From IMG/VR virus record IMGVR_UViG_3300043446_002735, positions 1 to 26,377 of that record: DNA of 26,377 nucleotides; one strand, given 5' to 3'. This DNA is from a virus. Shown piece by piece: positions 7,531-15,438 of the stretch. A program made the translations under genes and the position numbers. The notes under the pieces are model-generated. The model saw only the letters and a list, made by a program, of their open reading frames with translations, made no database searches and had not been told where the DNA came from. Position 1 is the first letter of the stretch. Each line of letters starts with the position of its first letter.

Positions 7531-7936
7531 ATACGCATTCAGTATCAAAGCCCAACTGTTCCATTGGAATGTGGAGGGTCCTGATTTTGCACAACTGCAT
7601 GAGTTTTTCGGAAACCTATATGAAGAAGTCTACGACGGTTCCATAGACAAAACAGCAGAATACATTCGCGCCCTGGGCGACTACTCGCCAGGCAGTTTTG
7701 AACGCTTTGCAGAATTATCCACTATCAAAGGGCAAACAAAAATCCCACGTGCCCGTCTCATGATTGAAGAATTATTGGCCAACAACGATCAATTGCTTGA
7801 TTTACTCAACGAAACATTTGCCACTGCTGAACAAGAAAATCAGCAAGGCATTGCAAATTTTATAGCAGAACGCATCGATGCTCATCAAAAGCACGGCTGG
7901 ATGCTGAGAAGTTTCTTGAAAGATGAGAGAGCATGA
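7493..7936 (+). CDS. Dps-like ferritin-family protein
   Basis: 147 residues with a GTG start, preceded by AAAAGGAACC at suitable spacing; no ATG fits. The core HWNVEGPDFAQLHEFF at 24-39 is the Dps signature, with His24 and His36 at the 12-residue spacing of the E. coli ferroxidase ligands His51 and His63. Asp52 and Glu56 match Asp78 and Glu82. The equivalent of Asp67 appears to be Gly40 or Asn41, so the di-iron site may be altered. Family members form 12-subunit cages that oxidise and store iron and often bind DNA. In a phage the role could be protection of DNA from oxidative damage. It overlaps the next gene (ATGA). Confidence 0.8.
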   Translation: MLADSLKILLATEYAFSIKAQLFHWNVEGPDFAQLHEFFGNLYEEVYDGSIDKTAEYIRALGDYSPGSFERFAELSTIKGQTKIPRARLMIEELLANNDQLLDLLNETFATAEQENQQGIANFIAERIDAHQKHGWMLRSFLKDERA

Positions 7937-8706
7937 CAGATCCCATATATGGAATAATCGAACGCCTGGCCTTGATTGAGGGTAAAACAACTCCAGTCAC
8001 AGTGAAGCATGGTTTGAACGCACAACAACGATCAGCAGGACAATTGCCTGCATTGTTCAAGCCCACAAATATTTCACCTACCTTGGCCAAGAAACCCTAT
8101 CAAAATCATCCCATGGATGGCCGACTGGTTGGCGACAGTGTAGAACCCAAACGGTCACCGCTGGAAGAAGCCATGCAAGAAGTTGAAGAAGACATGATCA
8201 GTCGTGTGAAAGGCCAGTTTGCTGACTACTTGGAGAAACTGGAAAAAGAACATCATCTTGACAGACATCTTGTGAACAAAGCCAAGCATGATTTAAAAAT
8301 TGGCGATGACGGTGAAGTGGACGAACAGGATGAAGAAGACGCTGCCGACAGCGACGAAGAAGAAATTGATGAGAATGCCACCTGGGATCAAGATGTACAA
8401 CCCATTGGAGATCCTGCTGACACAGAAGTAGCACATGGTATTGAAGACCACTTGGCCGCGGCAGTGGCCGCACCAGCCGCACCAATGTCGGCTGTGAGCG
8501 AATCGCCGGCAAAAACATACACCCTTGAAGATGGCACCTGCTTGGAGTGCTGGGGCGATGATGACCGCGGTTACGAAGTTCGTCATGGTGAACGTAGATT
8601 ACCCACACGTTTTCCAAACCTCGGCCATGCTGACATGGCAGTTCGACTGTTTCAAAAGCGCAGACAGAAACAGGACCTAAGTCAGGATTATATAGAAGAA
8701 CGATAA
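7933..8706 (+). CDS. Acidic phage protein, unknown function
   Basis: 257 residues, ATG overlapping the Dps stop codon. The first 17 residues contain I-I-E at 8-10 and L-I-E at 14-16 followed by Gly, again matching (L/I)xE. A predicted helical stretch (about 75-120, many E, K and L) may form a coiled coil. Residues 125-155 are extremely acidic (repeated D and E), followed by an Ala/Pro-rich linker near 175-190. The C terminus (YTLEDGTCLECWGDDDRGYEVRHG and following) looks like a small folded domain with a hydrophobic helix. High acidity plus a coiled coil resembles head scaffold or DNA-mimic proteins, but no family is recognised. Confidence 0.75.
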   Translation: MTDPIYGIIERLALIEGKTTPVTVKHGLNAQQRSAGQLPALFKPTNISPTLAKKPYQNHPMDGRLVGDSVEPKRSPLEEAMQEVEEDMISRVKGQFADYLEKLEKEHHLDRHLVNKAKHDLKIGDDGEVDEQDEEDAADSDEEEIDENATWDQDVQPIGDPADTEVAHGIEDHLAAAVAAPAAPMSAVSESPAKTYTLEDGTCLECWGDDDRGYEVRHGERRLPTRFPNLGHADMAVRLFQKRRQKQDLSQDYIEER

Positions 8707-8707
8707 T

Positions 8708-11700
8708 ATGATAGTAGACCAATTATTCACCCCCAAACTCATTCGCGAAGGCGAAGTATACGACCTAGGTCGTGAATACGGTGCACCTGCTCCGGGCAAG
8801 AAGCCACTGCCACGTGGCGGTAGTATTCCAAGACGCCATGATGACGAACCAGACTTCATGGACCCAGACCAACGTAGACTACGTGCTGACCAAGAGCGTG
8901 TCAAGAAGGCACAAGATGAATATCATGCCAAAAAAGGTGTGGCGGAAAGCAATACTAATATAAGTCGACTACAGCAAAGGATTGATAATGCATATAGTCG
9001 CATTTACAACAGGGGAGACAATGGGCTAGAATATATGATGGGACACGACCAATACATTTCTGGCCTAATGGACAGATATCTTGACGACACGCTGTTTGCC
9101 GCATCTAACCCTAAACATTTGAAGTTGTTAGCAAACAGTTTAGAGACAATTGCCAATGACATGGAAGAGGACTTAGTAGAAGGAGGTGTGGCGGAAGGCA
9201 CAGAGGACATGCCTTTTGGTTCTGTAACACAACCTGACCAAACACAAACATACGTGGCACCTTCTAGACAAGACATTTGGGACAAGGCTGAATTAACCAA
9301 TCGTCAAGCCGAAGTAAGAGATTACAAACAAACCTTGTTGCGGTATGCAAGAAAAAATGGTCGCCAGGCCGCAGAGCAAGCCTGGGCTGAAAAGACCGAT
9401 GTAAAAATGACCATTGAAGAAATACTGGAATTTTTAGATGCCACTATTGCCGATCCTGGCCTCACTCCCGAGGAATTCCTGGGCACTCAAGGACTGGAAG
9501 AAAACGCCGGTCAAGACAGCAAGTCTTGGATGGACAGCATTCGACAACAACATCCTGATGTGCGATTTGTGCAGGCAAAAATGCCAGGTGCACCTATTAT
9601 AGCCTTGGTCAATGGCAAGCCTGTGGCACAGTTTGATACCAAAAAAGGTGTGGCCGAAGGGCGGCTTAATAAACAACGCCGACTCAACGAAGCCATGCTC
9701 ATGGAAGATCCCATCTATCGCAATTTCAAGCGTGTGGGTCGTTACATTGCTGAACGCAAGATGAGCGAAAAAGAAATCTTGCAAGTGTTTGCTGATGCCG
9801 AAGCAGGCATGACTGACAAGGCCACCGGAGCCAACCGTACGTTCCTGGGTCGTGGCAAAGACACTGCCATGGACTTTGCTGGTGGCGTGTCCAATGCGCT
9901 CAACAGCGTATGGTCTGGTATACAAAACTCAGTGCCTGTGTCTGCTGTGGATGTGGCCTACGATCAAGCCACTGACGCACTTGCTGGTCTCACAGGTGGC
10001 CAAAAAGGCGCCGTGATGCAGGCCATCAAGAAGTATCGCAATCTAGCCAAACAATATCCCAAAACAGCCGGTCTTGCCAAAGGAGCCTTGGTTGCTATCA
10101 CAGGCTTGGCCACTGGCGGCGCCAGTTTGCCTGCTGTGGCTGCATTGGTGTATGGTTTGGATTCGGCCATCAAAGGAGAGAAAGCGTCAGACATTGCACT
10201 CAAGGCCGGTGGAGCAGCTGCCACTGCCTGGGCTGGTCAAAAAATTGCGTCGGCATTGGGCGGTCAACCCACAGGCACTGATGCTGGTGGTCTTGATCCC
10301 AGCCAATTCCCTGCTTTTGACGACGAAGGCAACTTGATGCCTGGATTTCATATCAATCCAGAAACTGGCTCAGCATACTACAATCCCAATATCCCCAACG
10401 AAGTCAGTGCCCTGTCTGTGCCCACTGATGCTGGCCTAGCCGGCACACCCATGGGAGGTGGTACCTATACAATACAAAACGGTGACCAACTTGGCTACAT
10501 AGCACAGGCCAATGGCGTCAGCGTTGAAGACATTAGAGGCCTGAATCCTCAGATTGACTTCAGCAAGCCATTGCGACCTGGCATGGAAATACAGTTGCCT
10601 GTGGCTGGCACTCCAGGTCAAGGTTCAGTATGGCAAGGTTATCAAGGCGGCATGTATGGCGATAAAGTTGCTGGCGCTACATCCAATGCTGGCCAAGGTT
10701 TGCCAAGTCACGCAAGTGCCGCAGGCGATTACGGCACAGGCGGGGGAGCACCCATTGACTACACCTCGCCTGGACCAGAAAGCATAGACAGTCTAGGTAA
10801 CAAACTAGAATATGGTATTCCTGTCAATGCCAAAGGAAGTTTTGTCCCACCTAACCCAAATTTGCCGCCACAAGAACTTGCCGCTCAACAAGCCGCCTAT
10901 GATGCCTGGAAATCGGATTTCATGCGTCGTTTTCCAAATGCTTCACCAGGTCCCGATGGCTCTATGTTGAGTTTCAAGCCAGGCCTTGCACCAATGCAAA
11001 TCTTGCAAAAGCCAACATTACCAGCAGGTGTTCAAGAATCAGTCAAGTTTAAAATAATTCCTGCTGATCGTTTGATTGACCAAAAGACCACAGTATTGGC
11101 CTGGGCATTGAATGAAAGTGTGGGACGAAAAGGCAACAGCATTAGTTTAACCACTCTTGGCACTTACACAGTGTTTGAAAACGTTCGAAGAGTAGCCAAA
11201 GCAGTGAATGTAATGGAACTTAAAGGTGTGCCTGGTAGTTCACGCCCTGCTTACTACCGTCCAGACATGCCCGGCGGTCCTGGCAAAGCCAGCAAGCCAG
11301 GAATAATCGGCCGTGGCCTCAACTGGTTGGACAAAGCCGCTGGCAAAGTTGGCGGCGCTCTAAGCAACTTTGGACATCAGTTTACGACCGGTGTAACCAA
11401 AGAAAAACTCAAGATGAACTGGCATCAGGCCGGCAAACCCAGCGACTCAGATCAATTGGCCGCTTGGTTGGTCAAACAAGGTGTGCCACAAGAAGTTGTG
11501 ACCAGTGTGTACGGCAAAATGGGTATTCCTTACACCGCACCGGCTGTGCAAGCCGCACCACAACCCGCAGGTCAAACACCTGCAGCCACTGACACCACCA
11601 CAGGTGGCGCACAACGATCTGCCTATGCCGGCACCAATCCAGCAACTGGTAAAGCCTGGACAGGCGATGAGTTGAGAAACAAGTTTTTCCCTGCACAACC

Positions 11701-12313
11701 AGCGGCCGCGGCACCTGCAGGCGCTGACTCCACTGCATCTAGCACTGCCGCCCCATCAGGTCCAACACCAACACCTTCTGGCACCAAAACTGCTGCCGGC
11801 ATATTCCCGGGTGAAGATCCACAAGGCCCTAACTATGTTGGACGTAGAGAAGTTGCTCGTCGTCAAGCCGCACGTGCCGCGGCAGCCGCGGCCAAGCCTG
11901 CCGCGCCCAACTTTGCTCAACAAAATGCCGGATACGCCAAAGTCAACATGCCAACAACAATGACTTATTCTGGTATACCAGCATTGAAACCAGGTGCGGC
12001 CAGTGCCACAGCACCCGCAGCCAAAAAAGTGCCCACTCAGGCAGAAAAGGATGCCTACGTCAAATCAATTGGCGCTCCTGCTTTGCCTGAATCGCGCCTT
12101 GCCGCTGTTTTGAGAAAGCCTGTGGAAGAAATGTTACACATGGTTGAGACCAAAGAAGATGTGCAACGTATCAAACAATTTGTTGATGAAACATTTGTAC
12201 GCTATGGAGCCATGAACGAATCAGCATTTGCTGAGCGTGATCAAATACTCAAACATGTAGCACAAATAGGCGCTCAAAAGCGTAGAGAACACAGCCAGAG
12301 AATGGCCACCTAA
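8708..12313 (+). CDS. 1201-residue LysM-containing modular protein, probable virion protein
   Basis: The largest gene here. The N terminus MIVDQLFTPKLIREGE has I-R-E at 12-14. Three GVAE motifs at residues 77-80, 160-163 and 314-317 separate early modules. Residues 455-515 are Ala/Gly-rich and hydrophobic. A LysM domain lies at about 586-632 (YTIQNGDQLGYIAQANGVS, then LNPQ and PLRPGMEIQLP), a known peptidoglycan/chitin-binding module. Further on are a module around KLKMNWHQAGKPSDSDQLA, a long Ala/Pro/Thr linker and a charged helical C terminus from about 1115. No catalytic motif for a hydrolase is evident. The mix fits a cell-wall-binding tail or packaged protein. It ends the presumed structural block; a promoter follows. 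Confidence 0.8.
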   Translation: MIVDQLFTPKLIREGEVYDLGREYGAPAPGKKPLPRGGSIPRRHDDEPDFMDPDQRRLRADQERVKKAQDEYHAKKGVAESNTNISRLQQRIDNAYSRIYNRGDNGLEYMMGHDQYISGLMDRYLDDTLFAASNPKHLKLLANSLETIANDMEEDLVEGGVAEGTEDMPFGSVTQPDQTQTYVAPSRQDIWDKAELTNRQAEVRDYKQTLLRYARKNGRQAAEQAWAEKTDVKMTIEEILEFLDATIADPGLTPEEFLGTQGLEENAGQDSKSWMDSIRQQHPDVRFVQAKMPGAPIIALVNGKPVAQFDTKKGVAEGRLNKQRRLNEAMLMEDPIYRNFKRVGRYIAERKMSEKEILQVFADAEAGMTDKATGANRTFLGRGKDTAMDFAGGVSNALNSVWSGIQNSVPVSAVDVAYDQATDALAGLTGGQKGAVMQAIKKYRNLAKQYPKTAGLAKGALVAITGLATGGASLPAVAALVYGLDSAIKGEKASDIALKAGGAAATAWAGQKIASALGGQPTGTDAGGLDPSQFPAFDDEGNLMPGFHINPETGSAYYNPNIPNEVSALSVPTDAGLAGTPMGGGTYTIQNGDQLGYIAQANGVSVEDIRGLNPQIDFSKPLRPGMEIQLPVAGTPGQGSVWQGYQGGMYGDKVAGATSNAGQGLPSHASAAGDYGTGGGAPIDYTSPGPESIDSLGNKLEYGIPVNAKGSFVPPNPNLPPQELAAQQAAYDAWKSDFMRRFPNASPGPDGSMLSFKPGLAPMQILQKPTLPAGVQESVKFKIIPADRLIDQKTTVLAWALNESVGRKGNSISLTTLGTYTVFENVRRVAKAVNVMELKGVPGSSRPAYYRPDMPGGPGKASKPGIIGRGLNWLDKAAGKVGGALSNFGHQFTTGVTKEKLKMNWHQAGKPSDSDQLAAWLVKQGVPQEVVTSVYGKMGIPYTAPAVQAAPQPAGQTPAATDTTTGGAQRSAYAGTNPATGKAWTGDELRNKFFPAQPAAAAPAGADSTASSTAAPSGPTPTPSGTKTAAGIFPGEDPQGPNYVGRREVARRQAARAAAAAAKPAAPNFAQQNAGYAKVNMPTTMTYSGIPALKPGAASATAPAAKKVPTQAEKDAYVKSIGAPALPESRLAAVLRKPVEEMLHMVETKEDVQRIKQFVDETFVRYGAMNESAFAERDQILKHVAQIGAQKRREHSQRMAT
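8928..8943 (+). repeat. Direct repeat copy A encoding a K-K-G-V-A junction
   Basis: CCAAAAAAGGTGTGGC, identical over 16 bases to the copy at 9639-9654. It encodes the first of three GVAE motifs in the 1201-residue protein. Confidence 0.75.
9185..9196 (+). repeat. Shorter repeat copy encoding GVAE
   Basis: GGTGTGGCGGAA, identical to bases 8936-8947, encodes the second GVAE motif. The flanking lysine codons of copies A and C are absent. Confidence 0.6.
9639..9654 (+). repeat. Direct repeat copy C encoding a K-K-G-V-A junction
   Basis: Identical over 16 bases to 8928-8943; encodes the third GVAE motif, 711 bases downstream of copy A in the same frame. Confidence 0.75.
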
Positions 12314-12395
12314 CTCAGCCCTTAGGACCGAGTGGGCGGCTTCTGCCTGGGCCAAAGGATTCGCTACCCGGCGGCCCAAAATGAGCACATACACC
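12314..12395. other. GC-rich intergenic spacer with possible RNA structure
   Basis: This 82-base spacer holds short complementary segments: GCCC at 12318-12321 with GGGC at 12334-12337, GGGCC at 12349-12353 with GGCCC at 12373-12377, and CTCA at 12314-12317 with TGAG at 12382-12385. Together they could form a branched structure ending the LysM transcript. There is no T-run, so a classical terminator is not supported, and it does not have the conserved features of a tRNA. Confidence 0.3.
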
Positions 12396-12423
12396 TTGAC
12401 ATCTCCTAAAACTCTGTTATAAT
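12396..12423 (+). promoter_or_regulatory. Consensus sigma-70 promoter with extended -10
   Basis: TTGACA at 12396-12401 and TATAAT at 12418-12423 are perfect -35 and -10 hexamers, 16 bases apart, with TG one base before the -10. The predicted transcript start near 12430 lies within the right arm of the inverted repeat at 12401-12438. It drives the DsbA-like gene at 12445, probably early in infection by host RNA polymerase. Confidence 0.85.
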
Positions 12424-12438
12424 AACGTTTTAGGAGAT
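12401..12438. repeat. Perfect 12-bp inverted repeat around -10 box and ribosome site
   Basis: ATCTCCTAAAAC at 12401-12412 and GTTTTAGGAGAT at 12427-12438 are exact reverse complements with a 14-base spacer holding TATAAT. The right arm contains the Shine-Dalgarno AGGAGA (12432-12437). In a read-through RNA the arms would pair and hide the ribosome site; in RNA started at the local promoter the left arm is missing. It could instead be a protein operator. Confidence 0.85.
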
Positions 12439-12444
12439 TTCTCT

Positions 12445-12705
12445 ATGTCAGCAAAAACATTCAACGGCGAGCAAAAACTCAAACTCACCCAAATCATCAA
12501 CGAAGGCATGGCCGTCATGCATGAAATTGACACACTTCAAGGTGGGCTTAATGATACCATCAAAGCCGTGGCCGAGGAACTGGAAGTCAAGCCTGCTATC
12601 TTGAAAAAGGCTATCAAACTGGCACACAAAGCCGAATTTGGTCGAGAAAAACAAGATCACGAAACACTTGAGACTATTCTCGAGACTGTGGGCAAGACGC
12701 TATAA
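12445..12705 (+). CDS. dsbA: DsbA-like dsDNA-binding protein (late transcription)
   Basis: 86 residues, ATG seven bases after AGGAGA. The all-helical, charged sequence has a helix (LKLTQIINEGMAVMHEIDTL), then NDTIKAVAEELEVKPAILKKAIKLAHKAEF and an acidic C-terminal helix. Size and pattern (D.. KA.AEEL.VK......A...A.K) match T4 DsbA (89 residues), a small double-stranded-DNA-binding protein that stimulates late transcription, and its relatives in T4-type phages. This is family recognition by eye, not a search. Control is notable: a consensus sigma-70 promoter within an inverted repeat that also covers the ribosome site. The gene's end overlaps a late-promoter octamer. Confidence 0.55.
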   Translation: MSAKTFNGEQKLKLTQIINEGMAVMHEIDTLQGGLNDTIKAVAEELEVKPAILKKAIKLAHKAEFGREKQDHETLETILETVGKTL

Positions 12706-12708
12706 ATA
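12701..12708 (+). promoter_or_regulatory. T4-type late promoter upstream of DNA polymerase
   Basis: TATAAATA overlaps the stop codon of the DsbA-like gene and lies 69 bases before the polymerase ATG. Exact match to the T4 late octamer. Confidence 0.6.
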
Positions 12709-12777
12709 TCTGTTCAGCAGACGAGTCGCTCACGTTACGAGCATGTAGCACGGCACACCAGCCACAAATGGAGACTA

Positions 12778-15438
12778 ATGAGTTATATTGACGCACTATT
12801 TGATCGTGAGCACGATCGCATACACACAGTAGAACGCCGCAATGGCGAACGGGTTTATCGAGAGTTCCCGGCCAATTATGTTTTCTACTATGATGATCCC
12901 CGGGGCAAGTTCCAAAGTATCTATGGCACACCTGTCGCAAGATTCTCCACACGCAACAACAAGGAGTTCCGCAAGGAAGTTCGCGTTCACAGCCATAAGC
13001 CGCTGTATGAAAGCGACATCAATCCAATCTTTAGATGCCTTGAAGAAAACTACAAAGACCAAGATGCGCCTGAACTTCACACAGCGTTTTTTGACATTGA
13101 GGTGGCTTTTGATCAAGAACGTGGTTTTAGTCCGGTGGAAGATCCTTTTAATCCAATTACTGCAATCTCGGTCTATCTAGACTGGCTGGATCAACTGGTC
13201 ACATTGGCAGTGCCACCCAAGCATTTGAGTTGGGCCACTGCACAAGAACTAGTGGCCGAGTTTGAGAACACAATTCTGTTTGACAACGAAGCAGACATGA
13301 TCAAAACATTCTTGGATCTAATTGATGATGCAGATGTGCTCAGTGGGTGGAACTCCGAAGGCTATGACATTCCCTATACCGTAAACCGAGCCACTCGTGT
13401 GTTATCCAAAGATGACACACGTAGATTTTGCCTGTGGAACCAACTGCCCAAGAAACGAGTGTTTGAACGCTTTGGCGCAGAGAACGAAACCTATGACTTG
13501 ATCGGTCGTGTGCATATGGACTATATGCAACTGTATCGCAAGTACACCTATGAAGAGCGTCATTCATACTCGCTGGATGCTATTTGTGAATATGAACTAG
13601 GCGAACGCAAAACACAGTTCGAAGGCACACTGGATCAATTGTACAATCAACACTTTCGCACGTTCATTGAGTACAACCGCCAAGATACTGCTTTGATCGG
13701 TAAGTTGGACAAAAAACTGCGCTTTTTGGATCTGGCCAACGAACTGGCACATGCCAATACTGTGTTGCTCCAGACCACTATGGGTGCTGTGGCTGTGACT
13801 GAACAGGCCATTATCAATGAAGCACACGAACGTGGCATGGTTGTGCCCAATCGCAAGCAACGACTCACTGATGAAGACACACAGGCCGCAGGCGCCTATG
13901 TGGCCTATCCCAAGAAAGGTGTGCATGAGTGGATTGGATCAGTTGACATCAACAGTTTGTATCCGTCAGCCATTCGGGCCATGAACATGGGACCAGAAAC
14001 TGTGGTAGGACAACTGCGGCCCGTCATGACTGATCATTTGATACAATCCAACATGGCCAAGGGCATGAGTTTTGCGGCTGCCTGGGAAGGCATCTTTGCC
14101 AGTTTAGAATACACAGCCGTGATGAATCAAGAGCGTGGCACAGAGATTACCATCGACTGGGAGAACGGCGAAGAGAGTGTACACAGTGCCGCAGAGATTT
14201 GGAGCATCATATTTGATTCAAATCAACCTTGGATCTTGACCGCCAATGGTACTATTCTCTCATTTGAGAAAAAGGGTATCATTCCCGGCCTGTTGGAGCG
14301 TTGGTATTCGGAGCGCAAAGAACTACAAGCCAAGAAGAAGGAAGCCAAAGATGCCAAAGAAATTGCATTCTGGGACAAGCGACAACTGGTTAAAAAGATT
14401 AACCTCAACAGTCTCTACGGCGCTATCCTTAACCCGGGTTGTCGTTTCTTTGACAAACGTATTGGACAATCCACAACACTTACTGGTCGTTCGATTGCGA
14501 AACACATGGACGCTTATCTTAACGAATGCATCACAGGCCAATATGATCATGTCGGAGCGGCAGTCATCTACGGAGATACTGACTCATGTTATTTTTCAGC
14601 CTGGCCTGCGATTAAGAACGAAGTTACGGAAGGACGCATGGCGTGGAGTAAAGAGATTTGTATCCAACTGTACGACAGCCTTGCTGAACAAGTAAATGCA
14701 AGTTTTCCTGCGTTTATGGAGCAAGCATTTCATTGTCCCCGAGACATGGGTTCGCTAATCAAGTGTGGTAGAGAGACTGTGGCAGACCGTGGCTTGTTTA
14801 TCACCAAGAAACGCTATGCTGTCAACGCCATTGACATTGAGGGCAAGCGACTGGATGTAGAAGGTCGGATTGGCAAGACCAAGGCCACCGGACTTGACCT
14901 GAAACGTTCAGATACACCCAAAGTTATTCAGGACTTCTTGTTAGAAATTCTAAATAAACTACTTGCTGGTGCAGGTCGAGATGAGATTGTGGAGCGTATT
15001 CGTGAATTCAAGTATGAGTTCAAAGAGCGTCCTGGCTGGGAAAAAGGATCACCCAAGCGTGTGAACAACTTGACCAAGTATGCAGCCGAGGAGGCACGAC
15101 TGGGCAAGGCCAATATGCCAGGGCATGTGCGAGCCGCAATCAATTGGAATCAACTGCGCAAGATGAATGGAGACAACTACTCAATGCAGATCGTAGATGG
15201 TATGAAAACTATTGTGTGCAAACTCAAGTCAAATGCCTTGGGTTGGACATCAATTGGTTATCCCACAGATGAACAACGCCTGCCTGAGTGGTTCAAGCAA
15301 TTGCCGTTTGACGACGGCGAGATGGAGGCCACTGTGGTGGACGGCAAGGTTGACAACTTGTTGGGCGTGTTGGATTGGGATTTGGCCTCGGCCACCAACA
15401 CAGAAAATACATTTACCAGTTTGTTTGATTTTGAATGA
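12778..15438 (+). CDS. 43: Family B DNA polymerase (T4 gp43-like)
   Basis: 886 residues, about the size of T4 gp43 (898). ATG at 12778 follows GGAG. The 3'-5' exonuclease motifs are present: FFDIE at 104-108 (Asp106, Glu108), WNSEGYDIP at 191-199, and YNRQD at 299-303. Polymerase motifs follow: DINSLYPS at 390-397 (motif A), KKINLNSLYG at 539-548 (motif B) and YGDTDS at 598-603 (motif C), then KKRY at 677-680. The last residues TSLFDFE resemble the C-terminal clamp-binding peptide of T4 gp43 (which ends in SLFDMFDF), fitting the sliding clamp gene downstream. All catalytic residues appear intact. It replicates the phage genome as part of the gp43-gp45-gp44/62 holoenzyme. Confidence 0.97.
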   Translation: MSYIDALFDREHDRIHTVERRNGERVYREFPANYVFYYDDPRGKFQSIYGTPVARFSTRNNKEFRKEVRVHSHKPLYESDINPIFRCLEENYKDQDAPELHTAFFDIEVAFDQERGFSPVEDPFNPITAISVYLDWLDQLVTLAVPPKHLSWATAQELVAEFENTILFDNEADMIKTFLDLIDDADVLSGWNSEGYDIPYTVNRATRVLSKDDTRRFCLWNQLPKKRVFERFGAENETYDLIGRVHMDYMQLYRKYTYEERHSYSLDAICEYELGERKTQFEGTLDQLYNQHFRTFIEYNRQDTALIGKLDKKLRFLDLANELAHANTVLLQTTMGAVAVTEQAIINEAHERGMVVPNRKQRLTDEDTQAAGAYVAYPKKGVHEWIGSVDINSLYPSAIRAMNMGPETVVGQLRPVMTDHLIQSNMAKGMSFAAAWEGIFASLEYTAVMNQERGTEITIDWENGEESVHSAAEIWSIIFDSNQPWILTANGTILSFEKKGIIPGLLERWYSERKELQAKKKEAKDAKEIAFWDKRQLVKKINLNSLYGAILNPGCRFFDKRIGQSTTLTGRSIAKHMDAYLNECITGQYDHVGAAVIYGDTDSCYFSAWPAIKNEVTEGRMAWSKEICIQLYDSLAEQVNASFPAFMEQAFHCPRDMGSLIKCGRETVADRGLFITKKRYAVNAIDIEGKRLDVEGRIGKTKATGLDLKRSDTPKVIQDFLLEILNKLLAGAGRDEIVERIREFKYEFKERPGWEKGSPKRVNNLTKYAAEEARLGKANMPGHVRAAINWNQLRKMNGDNYSMQIVDGMKTIVCKLKSNALGWTSIGYPTDEQRLPEWFKQLPFDDGEMEATVVDGKVDNLLGVLDWDLASATNTENTFTSLFDFE

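Noticed and set aside
8198-8722. Minus-strand 174-codon frame opposite the acidic protein
   Set aside because: Its His/Arg/Leu-rich sequence is the complement of GAA/GAT-rich codons; no start signal or family pattern.
12314-12395. tRNA gene in the GC-rich spacer
   Set aside because: GGATTCGCTACC only partly resembles a T-arm, and no acceptor stem, anticodon arm or CCA arrangement can be drawn.
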